From Deltaproteobacteria bacterium (lineage in GTDB: Bacteria > Desulfobacterota > GWC2-55-46): DNA of 37,175 nt. The first letter of the stretch is position 1. The number at the start of each line of letters is the position of its first letter. Both the position numbers and the translations under genes were made by a program. The stretch covers positions 1-37,175 of the forward strand of contig JACRCH010000021.1 of the NCBI GenBank assembly GCA_016219115.1, read 5' to 3'. Positions 1 to 10,244 of the stretch are shown piece after piece. The notes beneath the pieces were generated by a model. The model worked only from the letters and a program-made list of their open reading frames with translations, did not search any database and was not told the origin of the DNA.

Positions 1-495
1 CATGAGCTTGGTGGACTGAGGACCGGCAGGGCCTCCATAACCATACTCGACAATGTGAAGGTCGATTATTACGGCACGCCCACGCCCATAAAGGGGATTG
101 CGACGCTCTCCGTTCCGGAGAGCAGGACCATATCCATCCAGCCGTGGGACACCTCCCAGATACACATGATAGAAAAGGCCATTATGACTTCGGACCTCGG
201 CCTGACCCCGACGAACGACGGCAAGATGATCAGAATAAACTTCCCGCCCCTAACCGATGAGAGGAGGAAGGAGTACGTAAAGCTCGCCAGGAAGTACGGC
301 GAGGAGTGCAAGGTCTCCATCCGTAATGTCAGGAGGGACGCGAACGAGGCTTTGAAGAAACTCGAAAAGGACAAGAAGGTATCCCAGGACGACCTCAAGA
401 AGTTCCAGCACGAGGTCCAGGACTCGACCGACAGGCAGATAGCGCGGATAGAAGAGGTCCTTACCCGGAAAGAGGCCGAGATAATGGAAGTCTGA
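1..495 (+). CDS. frr: Ribosome recycling factor, 5'-truncated by window edge
   Basis: Frame 1 reads [50 protein letters not shown]..., the typical RRF core; continues to TGA at 495. The real start lies upstream of the window. Confidence 0.95.
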   Translation, partial: HELGGLRTGRASITILDNVKVDYYGTPTPIKGIATLSVPESRTISIQPWDTSQIHMIEKAIMTSDLGLTPTNDGKMIRINFPPLTDERRKEYVKLARKYGEECKVSIRNVRRDANEALKKLEKDKKVSQDDLKKFQHEVQDSTDRQIARIEEVLTRKEAEIMEV

Positions 496-630
496 GCCCC
501 GTTTCAGGCCGGCCTTATTTGCTTGAGGTTCCGGGGTCTTTGTGGTAGATTTTTCATTCAGTCACTCTAAAAAGGCGGTTTAACGGCGAGAGAGAACCAA
601 CAACTGGAAAAAAGACCGAAAATTAAAAAA

Positions 631-1374
631 ATGGATAATATTTCCAAAGACAGGCTCCCACGCCACATAGCGATAATCATGGACGGCAACGGCCGCTGGG
701 CCAAGAAAAGGCTCTTGAACAGGATCAACGGCCACAGAAAAGGCATAGACGTGGCGAGGGACACGGTAAGACATTGCAGGGAACTAGGGGTCGAGTACCT
801 CACCCTGTACACTTTTTCCAAAGAGAACTGGAACCGCCCGGCCATAGAGGTCCAGATGCTGATGAGGCTTCTGGAGAGCCACTTGAAAGGCGAGCTTAAG
901 ACGCTTCTTGAGAACAATATCCGCTTCAAGGCAATAGGGTGCGTCAGTGACCTGCCCAGGGGCGTAAGGGATGTCGTAGACGAGCTTGAGGCCAAAACCG
1001 CTCACAATAACGGGATGGTGCTCTTTCTGGCCCTGAGCTACGGCGGCAGGGAAGAGATAACGAGGGCCGCGAAGGTGCTGGCGATGAGGGTAGCGGACGG
1101 CACGCTCTCGCCCGATGATATAACCGAGGAGATGTTCGGGGGATGCCTCTACACGGAGGGCGCCCCGGACCCCGACCTCCTTATACGGACAAGCGGCGAA
1201 AAAAGGATCAGTAACTTCCTCCTCTGGCAGCTTGCCTATACCGAGATATATGTGACCGATGTCCTCTGGCCGGATTTCACGAGGGACGACCTTCTGGAGG
1301 CGATACGGGATTACGCCGGCAGGGAAAGAAGGTTCGGACTCGTGAAGGAGCAGGGCGTGGGTGCGGCCGGATAG
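631..1374 (+). CDS. uppS: Isoprenyl (undecaprenyl) diphosphate synthase
   Basis: RHIAIIMDGNGRWAKKR near the N-terminus; LTLYTFSKENWNRP; DLLIRTSGEKRISNFLLWQLAYTE. Confidence 0.96.
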   Translation: MDNISKDRLPRHIAIIMDGNGRWAKKRLLNRINGHRKGIDVARDTVRHCRELGVEYLTLYTFSKENWNRPAIEVQMLMRLLESHLKGELKTLLENNIRFKAIGCVSDLPRGVRDVVDELEAKTAHNNGMVLFLALSYGGREEITRAAKVLAMRVADGTLSPDDITEEMFGGCLYTEGAPDPDLLIRTSGEKRISNFLLWQLAYTEIYVTDVLWPDFTRDDLLEAIRDYAGRERRFGLVKEQGVGAAG

Positions 1375-2275
1375 AAAAACAGCCGTTTATTCCTGCGGTC
1401 ATAGACCCGGCGTTGTATGCCCGGGAGGTTCGTCCCTGAAGTCCGCGCGGATCAGGGACCATGGGGAGGGAAGTCTGAAAAGGGTAGTCACGGGCGTCAT
1501 TTTGATTCCTATAATAGTCTATCTGGTCCTTTTCACCGCCGCTTTCTGGATATTCGCGGCAGTTTCCGTTCTGACACTCCTCGCGCTCCACGAGTACAAT
1601 AACCTGACTATTTTGAAGATAAGGGACAGGTGGTCGGACCGCCTCGGGATGGCCCTGGGGCTTGTCGTCCCGCTGCTCCTTTATTTTCGCGGCGCCGGAT
1701 ACCTCCCGGCCTTTCTGACGGGCGCGGTCTTCATATTCTTCTTTTACAATATGGCGGTCACCAAAGACTTGAGGGACGCCTCGTACGATACGGCCTTCAA
1801 GACTCTGGGACTGCTCTACGTCGCGGTGACGCTCTCTTACGCGATAGCGTTGAGGCAGCTCGACGGGGGGCAGTGGTGGATAATGCTCCTTCTGGTCATC
1901 ATCTGGTCAAACGACACCTTCGCCTACTTGACCGGCAAGACCGTCGGCAAGACCAGGCTCTGCCCGGAGATAAGCCCGAAAAAGACCGTTGAGGGGGCCG
2001 TCGGAGGCCTCGTCGGGGGCTTTATAGCGGCGTACCTCTTCAACAGGTTCCTGTCGATGGGGTTGGGTGTCTGCGAGGTCGTCTTTTTTTCGACCGTCAT
2101 AGGCGCCGTAGGCATAATAGGCGATCTGGCGGAATCGCTTCTTAAGAGGGCGGCCGGCGTCAAGGACTCAGGCACGCTGATACCGGGACACGGGGGAGTG
2201 CTCGACAGGATCGACTCGCTCCTCTTCGCGCTCCCCGTCTTCTATTACTCTCTCATATGGTACTTTAAGGCGTAG
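1361..2275 (+). CDS. cdsA: Phosphatidate cytidylyltransferase (true start probably downstream of 1361)
   Basis: Multi-TM protein with C-terminal signature GDLAESLLKRAAGVKDSGTLIPGHGGVLDRIDSLLFALPVFY. The first ~38 residues are not CdsA-like; a ggggaggg SD precedes CTG at 1475. Confidence 0.92.
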   Translation: MRPDRKTAVYSCGHRPGVVCPGGSSLKSARIRDHGEGSLKRVVTGVILIPIIVYLVLFTAAFWIFAAVSVLTLLALHEYNNLTILKIRDRWSDRLGMALGLVVPLLLYFRGAGYLPAFLTGAVFIFFFYNMAVTKDLRDASYDTAFKTLGLLYVAVTLSYAIALRQLDGGQWWIMLLLVIIWSNDTFAYLTGKTVGKTRLCPEISPKKTVEGAVGGLVGGFIAAYLFNRFLSMGLGVCEVVFFSTVIGAVGIIGDLAESLLKRAAGVKDSGTLIPGHGGVLDRIDSLLFALPVFYYSLIWYFKA

Positions 2276-2280
2276 GCCCG

Positions 2281-3447
2281 ATGATGGACACTGGACAAAA
2301 AGCACTCGCGGTACTTGGCTCCACCGGCTCGATCGGCAGGAATACCCTCGAGGTGGTAAGGGCCAACCCATTGAAGTTCACCGTGGCATCTCTGGCCGCC
2401 GGCAACAACCTGGAGCTTCTCAAAGAGCAGGCGCTGGAGTTTAAGCCCTCGTTCGTCTCGGTGGCCACCCCGGAGGCGGCTCAAGAGCTAAGAAGCTCGC
2501 TTCCTTCCGCCGTAACCGTCGGATACGGGGTCGACGGAGCCGTTGAGGCCGCCACCCTTGAAGTGGTGGAGATGGTCCTCTCGGCCATTTCAGGGTCCTC
2601 CGGGCTCATACCGACGATGGCCGCCATAAAGGGCGGCAAGGACATAGCCCTTGCCAACAAGGAGACCCTCGTCATGGCGGGCCCCCTCGTAATGGCAGAG
2701 GTCAAAAAGAGGGGAGTAAGGCTCCTGCCGGTGGACAGCGAGCACTCGGCGGTCTTCCAGTCGCTTACGGGCCACAGGAGATGCGACATAAAGAGGATTA
2801 TACTTACGGCCTCGGGAGGGCCGTTTCTCAAGACCCCGGCTGAGGCCCTCGCCACCGTCACTCCGGCCGAGGCCCTCAGGCACCCGAAGTGGAAAATGGG
2901 CAGAAAAATTTCCGTAGACTCGGCTACGCTCGTAAACAAGGGGCTTGAGGTGATAGAGGCGTCTTACCTCTTCGAGCTTCCACCCTCGAAGATATCCGTA
3001 GCCATACACCCTCAGTCGATCGTCCATTCCATGGTAGAATACATAGACGGCTCGATAGTGGCGCAGATGAGCAACCCGGACATGAAGGGGCCGATAGCCT
3101 ACGCGCTCTCTTACCCCGAAAGGATAGAGGCCGGCACGCCGCCGCTGAACCTCTCCGGGCTGACCCTTGAGTTCATGGAGCCGGACGCCGAAAGGTTTCC
3201 GTGCCTGGGCTTAAGCTACGAGGCTTTACGGATGGGGGGCAGCGCCACGGCGGTGTTGAACGCCGCCGACGAGGTCGCGGTGGAGATGTTCCTCAAGGGA
3301 GGACTTTCTTTTACCGAGATATACAGGGTCGTCTCGGAAGTGCTCGGAAGGCACAGGGCTTCGGAGATAAACTCGATAGACGATGTCCTTGAGGCGGACG
3401 CATGGGCTCGTGACGCCGCCAGGGGATTGATTAAATACCTGAATTGA
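2281..3447 (+). CDS. dxr: 1-deoxy-D-xylulose 5-phosphate reductoisomerase
   Basis: LAVLGSTGSIGRNTLEVV, ALANKETLVMAG, LPVDSEHSAVFQ, HPKWKMGRKISVDSATLVNKGLEVIEA. Confidence 0.98.
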   Translation: MMDTGQKALAVLGSTGSIGRNTLEVVRANPLKFTVASLAAGNNLELLKEQALEFKPSFVSVATPEAAQELRSSLPSAVTVGYGVDGAVEAATLEVVEMVLSAISGSSGLIPTMAAIKGGKDIALANKETLVMAGPLVMAEVKKRGVRLLPVDSEHSAVFQSLTGHRRCDIKRIILTASGGPFLKTPAEALATVTPAEALRHPKWKMGRKISVDSATLVNKGLEVIEASYLFELPPSKISVAIHPQSIVHSMVEYIDGSIVAQMSNPDMKGPIAYALSYPERIEAGTPPLNLSGLTLEFMEPDAERFPCLGLSYEALRMGGSATAVLNAADEVAVEMFLKGGLSFTEIYRVVSEVLGRHRASEINSIDDVLEADAWARDAARGLIKYLN

Positions 3448-3564
3448 TCCGTTTGAAATGTTAAAATATCATATCCATGCGAGAGCTTCTCCGGCGTTTT
3501 GCCGCAAGGCCGGCCACCAGGATATGCGCAACCAGGGATTGCGGCCCTGATAGACGCTTTGAAA

Positions 3565-3665
3565 AATGAACCACCCCGATAGCCTTCTCCGGGGTATCTC
3601 CTTAACCCTCCCCTCCCATCAAGGGAGGGGAGGGTTTTACAAGCTACAGGGAATTTTGTGATTTA
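3565..3665 (+). repeat. Element B short form (ATGAACC head + hairpin + G/C-rich hairpin + tail)
   Basis: aatgaaccaccccg...cggggtatctccttaaccctcccctcccatcaagggaggggagggttttacaagctacagggaattttgtgattt. Confidence 0.9.
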
Positions 3666-3687
3666 AAATAAACCGGTCGGGAAGAAG

Positions 3688-4989
3688 ATGACAACATTCA
3701 TATCGTTCGTAATAGTACTCGGAGTCCTTATATTCATACACGAGCTCGGGCACTTCCTTGTAGCCAAGCTTTCAGGGGTGGGGGTCGAGAAGTTCTCTCT
3801 GGGGTTCGGCCCGAAGATAGTCGGTTTTACAAAAGGCGAGACCGAATACAGGATATCGCTCCTCCCGCTCGGCGGGTATGTAAAGATGGTCGGCGAATCC
3901 GTCGGCGAGGAGGTATCCGAGGAGGACAAGTTGAGGTCTTTCGCCCACAGGCCGGTATCCAACCGTGCCGCCATCGTTGCCGCTGGCCCCATCATGAACC
4001 TTGTGCTGGCGGCCGTCCTCATGCCGGTGATATTCATGATAGGGATAAATATCCCGGCGTTCCTCGAGAAACCCTCGATAATCGGCTATGTAGTCCCGAA
4101 CGAGCCCGCCTTTAAGGCTGGGCTTAAGAAGGGAGACCTGATAGAGTCCATCGACGGCAAGAAGACCGCCAACTGGGAGCAGGTGCTTGCCAGCCTCGCC
4201 CTGAACCCCGGCAAAAGCATAGAGGTCGAGGCACTGCGGGACGGGCAGGAGATAAAGACGAAGATCACGCCGGATACATCGGCGGATACCGGGGCCGGCA
4301 CAGGCGGCATGTACCCCCCGATGCCCCCCGTCATAAGCGAGGTGTCGCATGGATATCCGGCCGAGGCGGCCGGGATCAAACCGGGGGACAGGATACTCTC
4401 TATCGACGGGCAGCCTGTCGGCCACTGGGCGGAGCTCGAGGATATCATACATAAGAGCGGGGAGAAGAAGACCTTTTCGATAGGCAGGGACAACGGGACG
4501 CTTACGATAGAGGTATTACCCAGGTACAACCCGGAAGCCAGGGTCTACCTCGTAGGCATCTCGCGCAAGGACGAGCAGACGCTCAAAAGATACGGCTTTT
4601 TCGAGTCGATAAGCAAGGGCTTGACCACCTCGGTCGAGATGACGACCAAGCTCTTTGTGGTCTTAAAGGGCCTCGTGGTCGGAAAGTACTCCTTAAAGAC
4701 CCTGGGCGGCCCGATAATGATAGCGCAGGTGGCTGGAAAGGCCGCCGCCTCGGGGCTCTCGGACCTCTTGTACCTTGTAGCCTTTTTGAGCCTGCAACTC
4801 GGCATAATAAACCTCTTCCCGATCCCCGTGCTTGACGGCGGACACCTGCTCTTTTTCGGTATCGAGTCGGTGAAGGGAAGCCCCCTCAGTGAGAGGTTCA
4901 TGACCATAGCCCAGCAGGTGGGGGTAGTGCTCCTGATCGGCCTCATGCTGCTGGTCACCTACAACGACCTCTTCCGCATATTCGGGTAA
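3688..4989 (+). CDS. rseP: Site-2 membrane metalloprotease RseP with two PDZ-like segments
   Basis: HELGHF near N-terminus, PDZ-like AFKAGLKKGDLIESIDG and PAEAAGIKPGDRILSIDG, C-terminal NLFPIPVLDGGHL. Confidence 0.96.
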   Translation: MTTFISFVIVLGVLIFIHELGHFLVAKLSGVGVEKFSLGFGPKIVGFTKGETEYRISLLPLGGYVKMVGESVGEEVSEEDKLRSFAHRPVSNRAAIVAAGPIMNLVLAAVLMPVIFMIGINIPAFLEKPSIIGYVVPNEPAFKAGLKKGDLIESIDGKKTANWEQVLASLALNPGKSIEVEALRDGQEIKTKITPDTSADTGAGTGGMYPPMPPVISEVSHGYPAEAAGIKPGDRILSIDGQPVGHWAELEDIIHKSGEKKTFSIGRDNGTLTIEVLPRYNPEARVYLVGISRKDEQTLKRYGFFESISKGLTTSVEMTTKLFVVLKGLVVGKYSLKTLGGPIMIAQVAGKAAASGLSDLLYLVAFLSLQLGIINLFPIPVLDGGHLLFFGIESVKGSPLSERFMTIAQQVGVVLLIGLMLLVTYNDLFRIFG

Positions 4990-4992
4990 GCC

Positions 4993-5676
4993 GTGCTTGT
5001 ACTGGCCTTTGACACATCTTCTCCTTCCGGTTCCGTCGCCATCGTGCGTGACGGGGCCCTTGTGGCCGAGCTGACGGTCGGCAATGTCGGCACGCACGCA
5101 GACTGGCTGATGAACGCCGTCACGCGCCTTCTCGGATCCGCCGGGATTGACATAAAGGAAGTGGACCTTTTTGCCGTGGACAACGGCCCCGGCTCTTTTA
5201 CGGGCCTGCGTATAGGCGTGGCTACGGTCAAGGGGCTCGCGTGGGCCCTCGGGAAAAAGGTCGCCGGTGTCTCCACGCTTGAATCCCTCGCGCTTAACCT
5301 GAGGTACTCGGGTCTTGTAGTCTGCCCCCTGCTTGACGCCAGGAAAGGGGAGGTATACTCTGCGCTTTACAGGTTCAACGGCGCGGCAACCTCTGCCGTC
5401 ATGGAGGATTCGGTAATGGCGCCGGAGGCGCTTTTCAGGGCCGCCTCAGAGGTCGGGTCCCCGGTAGTCTTCCTCGGCGGCGGGCTTAATGTCTACGGCG
5501 AGGCCGTAAGAAAGAATGTGAAGGGGGCGCTTGTGGCCCCGGAGGCCCTCTGGCATATACGGGCCTCAAACGTAGCTTTGCTGGCCCTTCAAAACCCCTC
5601 AGCAGCCTCAGACCCCTCGGAGCTGCTACCCGCGTATCTAAGAAAGTCAGAGGCTGAGCTCAAGGCAGGCAAATAG
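4993..5676 (+). CDS. tsaB: tRNA threonylcarbamoyladenosine biosynthesis protein TsaB (GTG start)
   Basis: MLVLAFDTSSPSGSVAIV, GPGSFTGLRIGVATVKGLAWAL, LLDARKGEVYSALY. Confidence 0.94.
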   Translation: MLVLAFDTSSPSGSVAIVRDGALVAELTVGNVGTHADWLMNAVTRLLGSAGIDIKEVDLFAVDNGPGSFTGLRIGVATVKGLAWALGKKVAGVSTLESLALNLRYSGLVVCPLLDARKGEVYSALYRFNGAATSAVMEDSVMAPEALFRAASEVGSPVVFLGGGLNVYGEAVRKNVKGALVAPEALWHIRASNVALLALQNPSAASDPSELLPAYLRKSEAELKAGK

Positions 5677-5779
5677 CCGCCTTCTGATTTTTCAAGGTAT
5701 CTTCACTAAAATATGGACTTTTTCCTCGAATTATCATAAAAAAATAGTGAAGGTTTTGTCTTTGTAATGCGCTTTACCC

Positions 5780-5888
5780 AATGAACCACCCCGCAAGCCT
5801 TGCTGCGGGGTATCTCCTTAAACCTCCCCTCCCCCATCGAGGGGGAGGATTTTACAAGGAAACAAGCTACAGGGAATTTTGTGATTAA
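5780..5888 (+). repeat. Element B short form, fused to element A copy 1
   Basis: aatgaaccaccccgcaagccttgctgcggggtatctccttaaacctcccctcccccatcgagggggaggattttacaag...ctacagggaattttgtgattaaa, running into element A. Confidence 0.9.
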
Positions 5889-5999
5889 AATTCTCCACCA
5901 TAAATGACGGAAAATTTTGATGGTATGGAAGGTCATTTTTATTTGCCAGCCTTGACCCGCCGCTAAAGCGACGGGATTGCGGAGTGGCACACCCATTCA
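5884..5999 (+). repeat. Element A copy 1 (two-hairpin intergenic repeat, ~116 bp)
   Basis: attaaaattctccaccataaatgacggaaaattttgatggtatggaaggtcatttttatttgccagccttgacccgccgctaaagcgacgggattgcggagtggcacacccattca; near-identical to 3 other loci here. Confidence 0.95.
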
Positions 6000-6156
6000 A
6001 GTTTGATTGGCTGCCGCTTATCGTTTTATTGACAACCTTTTTTGATTGGGTTAATATCTAAAATTGGATATTTGCATTTAATTTCAAGCTTTTTCAAGCA
6101 TAGCGGTTAAGGCCGGACTATCGGGCAACAAGGATCAATAAAAAGAGGAGGCCTTT

Positions 6157-6381
6157 ATGGAAAAACAGGACCAGAAGGTTGTTGAAAGGCTTGTCGAGAC
6201 AGACCCGGAGTTCAAGCGGAAGTACAAGACCCATAAGGACTATGAGAACAAGCTGGAAAAGCTTGAGAAAAAACCCAGGCTTACCGCTACCGAGACACTC
6301 GAGAAGAACAGACTCAAGAAACTCAAGCTCGCGCTCAAGGACGAGATGAAGCAGAGGATAGCCGAGTATCTCGATAAGTAG
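6157..6381 (+). CDS. Small charged coiled-coil protein, DUF465/YdcH-like
   Basis: 74 aa, preceded by an agaggagg SD; DPEFKRKYKTHKDYENKLEKLEKKPRLTATETLEKNRLKKLKLALKDEM resembles the DUF465 pattern. Confidence 0.7.
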   Translation: MEKQDQKVVERLVETDPEFKRKYKTHKDYENKLEKLEKKPRLTATETLEKNRLKKLKLALKDEMKQRIAEYLDK

Positions 6382-6443
6382 TTATTATAAAAACCATCAG
6401 ATGATTCAACTCTTCAGCGTTGAATTTTAGAAAGTGAGAGAAG

Positions 6444-8102
6444 ATGCCGGGCCGCAGCGACAGGATCAAAAAGGGGCTTGAGAGGGTGCCGCACAGGGCG
6501 CTCCTTTACGCTACAGGCATACCTAAAGGCGAGATGAAAAAACCCTTCATAGGGGTCGCCACCAGTTTTACCGACCTCATACCCGGACACATCGGGATGA
6601 GGGACCTGGAGAGGTTCATCGAAAAGGGCGTGCACACCGGTGGAGGATACCCGATGTTCTTCGGGCTTCCGGGCATCTGCGACGGGATCGCCATGGGGCA
6701 CAGGGGCATGCACTACTCGCTGCCTTCCAGGGAGCTTATAGCCGATCTCGTGGAGAGCGTTGCCGAGGCCCACGCCCTTGACGGCCTGGTGCTCCTTACC
6801 AACTGCGACAAGATCACCCCTGGCATGCTCATGGCCGCCGGACGCCTGAATATCCCCTCGATAGTCGTCACTGCCGGGCCGATGATGACAGGCCGATACA
6901 AGGGCATGCGCACATCGTTCATCAGGAATACCTTCGAGGCGATGGGGCGCTTCCGCTCCGGCGAGATATCCAAGGAGGAGCTGAGCGCGTGCGAAAGCGG
7001 GGCTTGTCCCGGCGCGGGAAGCTGTCAGGGGCTGTATACGGCAAACACCATGGCGTGTCTGACCGAAGCGATGGGCATGAGCCTGCCGTGGTGCGGGACA
7101 GCGCTTGCCAACTCCGCCGACAAGAGAAGGATAGCCTTCGACAGCGGCGAGAGGATAGTCGGCCTTGTAAAGAAGAATGTAACGCCGAGAAAGATAATGA
7201 CAAGGGCCGCCTTTGAAAACGCCATCAGGGTGGACATGGCCCTCGGCGGGTCGTCGAACACGGTACTTCATCTTTTGGCGATAGCCCATGAGGCCGGCGT
7301 GAAACTGCCGCTTGAGCTCTTCGACGAGCTGAGTAAAGTCACCCCGCATATAACATCCCTCGAGCCAGTGGGCCCGTACTACATGGAAGACCTGCACTGG
7401 GCCGGAGGCATAGGCGCGGTGATGCAGCGATTGAAGGACTCCATAAGGGACAACCCGACGGTATCCGGGAAAAGGGTAAAGGCCTTGCTGGACGAGCCTC
7501 GTTTCATTGACGACGATGTGATAGTCCCCTTGAACAAGGCGTACCACGCAGAAGGCGGCATAGCGGTCCTTAAAGGCAACATCGCCCCTCTGGGCGCTGT
7601 CGTCAAGCAGTCCGGGGTGAGCGAGAAGATGATGTACTTCAAGGGTACGGCCCGGGTATTCGACTCCGAGGAAGCCGCCATGAAGGCCATTTTAGGCCGT
7701 ACCATAAAGGCCGGCGAGGTCCTTGTAATACGGTACGAAGGCCCCAGGGGCGGGCCCGGGATGAGAGAGATGCTCGCTCCCACAGCGACCCTTATGGGTA
7801 TGGGCATGGGGGACTCGGTGGCCCTCATAACCGACGGCAGGTTCTCCGGCGGCACAAGGGGACCCTGCGTCGGGCATATATCCCCTGAGGCCGCCGAAGG
7901 CGGCCCCATAGCCTTCATAAAAGACGGGGATACGATAGAATTGGACATTCACGGCAGGCGCCTTGATCTGAATGTAGAGGCCGGAGAGATCGAGAGAAGG
8001 AAGAAGGGCTGGAAGCCGCCTCAGCCCAAGATAAAGTCGGGGTGGCTCTCAAGGTACGCAAAGGCTGTAACCTCGGCCAACACAGGCGCGGTATTGGAGT
8101 AG
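6444..8102 (+). CDS. ilvD: Dihydroxy-acid dehydratase
   Basis: [107 protein letters not shown]. Confidence 0.98.
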   Translation: MPGRSDRIKKGLERVPHRALLYATGIPKGEMKKPFIGVATSFTDLIPGHIGMRDLERFIEKGVHTGGGYPMFFGLPGICDGIAMGHRGMHYSLPSRELIADLVESVAEAHALDGLVLLTNCDKITPGMLMAAGRLNIPSIVVTAGPMMTGRYKGMRTSFIRNTFEAMGRFRSGEISKEELSACESGACPGAGSCQGLYTANTMACLTEAMGMSLPWCGTALANSADKRRIAFDSGERIVGLVKKNVTPRKIMTRAAFENAIRVDMALGGSSNTVLHLLAIAHEAGVKLPLELFDELSKVTPHITSLEPVGPYYMEDLHWAGGIGAVMQRLKDSIRDNPTVSGKRVKALLDEPRFIDDDVIVPLNKAYHAEGGIAVLKGNIAPLGAVVKQSGVSEKMMYFKGTARVFDSEEAAMKAILGRTIKAGEVLVIRYEGPRGGPGMREMLAPTATLMGMGMGDSVALITDGRFSGGTRGPCVGHISPEAAEGGPIAFIKDGDTIELDIHGRRLDLNVEAGEIERRKKGWKPPQPKIKSGWLSRYAKAVTSANTGAVLE

Positions 8103-8155
8103 GCCCCTTCCAGGGCCTAAAACCCAGGTAGAGGCAGGTTGTAAAAGACAATCAA

Positions 8156-8270
8156 ATTAAAATTCTCCGCCATAAATGACTGAGAATTTTGATGGTATGG
8201 AAGGTCATTTTTATTTGCCAGCCTTGACCCGCCGCTAAAGCGACGGGATTGCGGCTGGCACACCCATTCA
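8156..8270 (+). repeat. Element A copy 2
   Basis: Same module as 5884-5999; ends gcggctggcacacccattca. Confidence 0.95.
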
Positions 8271-8276
8271 TCCTGA

Positions 8277-8314
8277 AATGAACCCCCGCCGGTTTGAAAA
8301 ATGGCGGAGGTTTT
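8277..8314 (+). repeat. ATGAACC-type head plus hairpin, solo module upstream of ilvB
   Basis: aatgaacccccgccggtttgaaaaatggcggaggtttt; stem AACCcCCGCC/GGCGGaGGTT. Confidence 0.7.
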
Positions 8315-8349
8315 CAGAAAGTCAAAAAAAATACAAAGGTCTTTTGATT

Positions 8350-10050
8350 ATGAAGAAAAACGGCGCCCTGATATTCCTTGAATGTCTCAAGAAAGAAGGC
8401 GTGGACACCATCTTCGGTTTCCCCGGCGGCGTGGTGCTGCCTATTTACGACGCGCTCTACGACTTCGACCTCAACCACATACTTGTCCGCCACGAGCAGG
8501 GAGCGGTACACATGGCCGACGGGTACGCGAGGGCCACGGGAAGGCCCGGGGTCGTCCTCGTCACATCCGGGCCCGGCGCCACAAATACCGTAACGGGCAT
8601 AGCCACGGCCTACATGGACTCTATCCCGGTCGTCGTCTTCACGGGCCAGGTCCCAACGGAATTGATCGGCAACGACGCCTTTCAGGAGGCCGACATAGTA
8701 GGGATAACCCGGCCTTGCACCAAGCACAACTACCTCGTCAAGGACATAAAAGACCTCCCGAGGATCATAAAGGAGGCCTTCTACATAGCCACGACCGGCA
8801 GACCCGGCCCTGTCCTGGTAGACCTCCCAAAGGACGTCTTGACCGCGGAGGTCAGCGAGTACAAGTACCCGGACAAGGTGCATATAGAGAGCTACCAGCC
8901 CACCTACGCCGGGCACCCGGGGCAGATAAAGAAGGCGGTGGATTTTATCCTTAAGTCCAAAAGGCCCGTGATCTACGCCGGGGGCGGCGTGGTGCTTTCG
9001 AACGCGGCGGCGGAGTTGAAGGCGCTGGCGACGAAATTGAACATCCCGGCCACGACCACGCTGATGGGGCTTGGCGGGTTTCCGGGCACGCACCCTCTTT
9101 TCATGGGCATGCTCGGCATGCACGGCACATATACCGCCAACATGTCCGTTACGAACACCGATTGTCTCATCGCCGTAGGCGCGCGTTTTGACGACCGCGT
9201 CACCGGAAAGATCGACGAGTTCGCGCCGTACGCCGGGATCGTGCATATAGACATCGACCCGACCTCTATCAGCAAAAACGTCAAGGTCGATATCCCGATA
9301 GTCGGGGACGTGAAAAATGTCCTTAAGGAGTTGATAAGGCATCTGCCGAAGGCCAACGCCTTGAAGGCCTACGCCGGGGGGCTTTCCGAATGGCACGCGC
9401 AGATAAAGAAGTGGAACGCCGCTCACAAGCTCTCGTACAGGCAGGTGCCCGGGGGCAAGATCAAGCCCCAGTATGTCATAGAGAGGCTTTACGCGGCCAC
9501 TAAGGGAGACGCCATAATAACGACCGAGGTCGGGCAGAACCAGATGTGGGCGGCCCAGTTCTTCAAGTACGACAAACCGCGCACCTTCATCTCGTCCGGG
9601 GGCCTCGGGACGATGGGCTTCGGCTTTCCGGCCGCCATCGGCGCGCAGATAGCGATGCCCGGCAAGACCGTCATAGGGATAGCCGGAGACGGGTCGCTGC
9701 AGATGAACATACAGGAGCTCGCTACGGCCGTTCAGTACAAGCTCCCGGTGAAGATAGCCATACTCAACAACATGGTCCTCGGCATGGTCAGGCAGTGGCA
9801 GGAGTTCTTCTTCAACAAGAGGTACTCCCACACCTGCATCTCGGTCGCCCCTGATTTCGTCAAGCTCGCCGATGCTTACGGAGCCGTGGGCCTGAGGGCA
9901 ACGGCCCCGGAAGAGGTCGACCGTGTGATAAAAGAGGCGCTGGCCGTGAAGGACAGGCCGGTCTTGATGGACTTCAAGGTAGACCAGTTCGAGCCGGTCC
10001 TCCCGATGGTCCCGGCAGGCCAGCCTCTTAACAAGATGCTGCTTGTATAA
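8350..10050 (+). CDS. ilvB: Acetolactate synthase, large (catalytic) subunit
   Basis: [36 protein letters not shown]..., ThDP motif [29 protein letters not shown]. The ORF track starts at 8278, but residues 1-24 come from an intergenic repeat; ATG 8350 is the likely start. Confidence 0.96.
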   Translation: MKKNGALIFLECLKKEGVDTIFGFPGGVVLPIYDALYDFDLNHILVRHEQGAVHMADGYARATGRPGVVLVTSGPGATNTVTGIATAYMDSIPVVVFTGQVPTELIGNDAFQEADIVGITRPCTKHNYLVKDIKDLPRIIKEAFYIATTGRPGPVLVDLPKDVLTAEVSEYKYPDKVHIESYQPTYAGHPGQIKKAVDFILKSKRPVIYAGGGVVLSNAAAELKALATKLNIPATTTLMGLGGFPGTHPLFMGMLGMHGTYTANMSVTNTDCLIAVGARFDDRVTGKIDEFAPYAGIVHIDIDPTSISKNVKVDIPIVGDVKNVLKELIRHLPKANALKAYAGGLSEWHAQIKKWNAAHKLSYRQVPGGKIKPQYVIERLYAATKGDAIITTEVGQNQMWAAQFFKYDKPRTFISSGGLGTMGFGFPAAIGAQIAMPGKTVIGIAGDGSLQMNIQELATAVQYKLPVKIAILNNMVLGMVRQWQEFFFNKRYSHTCISVAPDFVKLADAYGAVGLRATAPEEVDRVIKEALAVKDRPVLMDFKVDQFEPVLPMVPAGQPLNKMLLV

Positions 10051-10083
10051 CGCTTTCATCCCCGCGACTTGCCGCTGGGAGAT

Positions 10084-10199
10084 TGAATGGGTGTGCCACT
10101 CCTTGACCCGTCGCTTTAGCGGCGGGTCAAGGAGTGGCAAATACAAATGATCTTCCATACCATCAAAATTCTACGTCATTTATGGCGGAGAATTTTAAT
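10084..10199 (-). repeat. Element A copy 3 (inverted)
   Basis: tgaatgggtgtgccactccttgacccgtcgctttagcggcgggtcaaggagtggcaaatacaaatgatcttccataccatcaaaattctacgtcatttatggcggagaattttaat, reverse orientation of copy 1. Confidence 0.95.
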
Positions 10200-10244
10200 A
10201 CGTTACCAAAGAATGCCTCGCAGGCTGGCCGGAGGAGGTTTCAT

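Noticed and set aside
5706-6000. Minus-strand ORFs 5706-5996 and 5818-6000
   Set aside because: Composed of elements B and A; no independent coding support.
6414-7547. 377-aa minus-strand ORF antisense to ilvD
   Set aside because: Shadow ORF with no family signature; ilvD motifs on the plus strand are decisive.
8314-10158. 614-aa minus-strand ORF antisense to ilvB
   Set aside because: No recognisable domain; low-complexity basic/acidic composition and exact antisense position to a clear ilvB indicate a shadow ORF from GC-rich codon usage.
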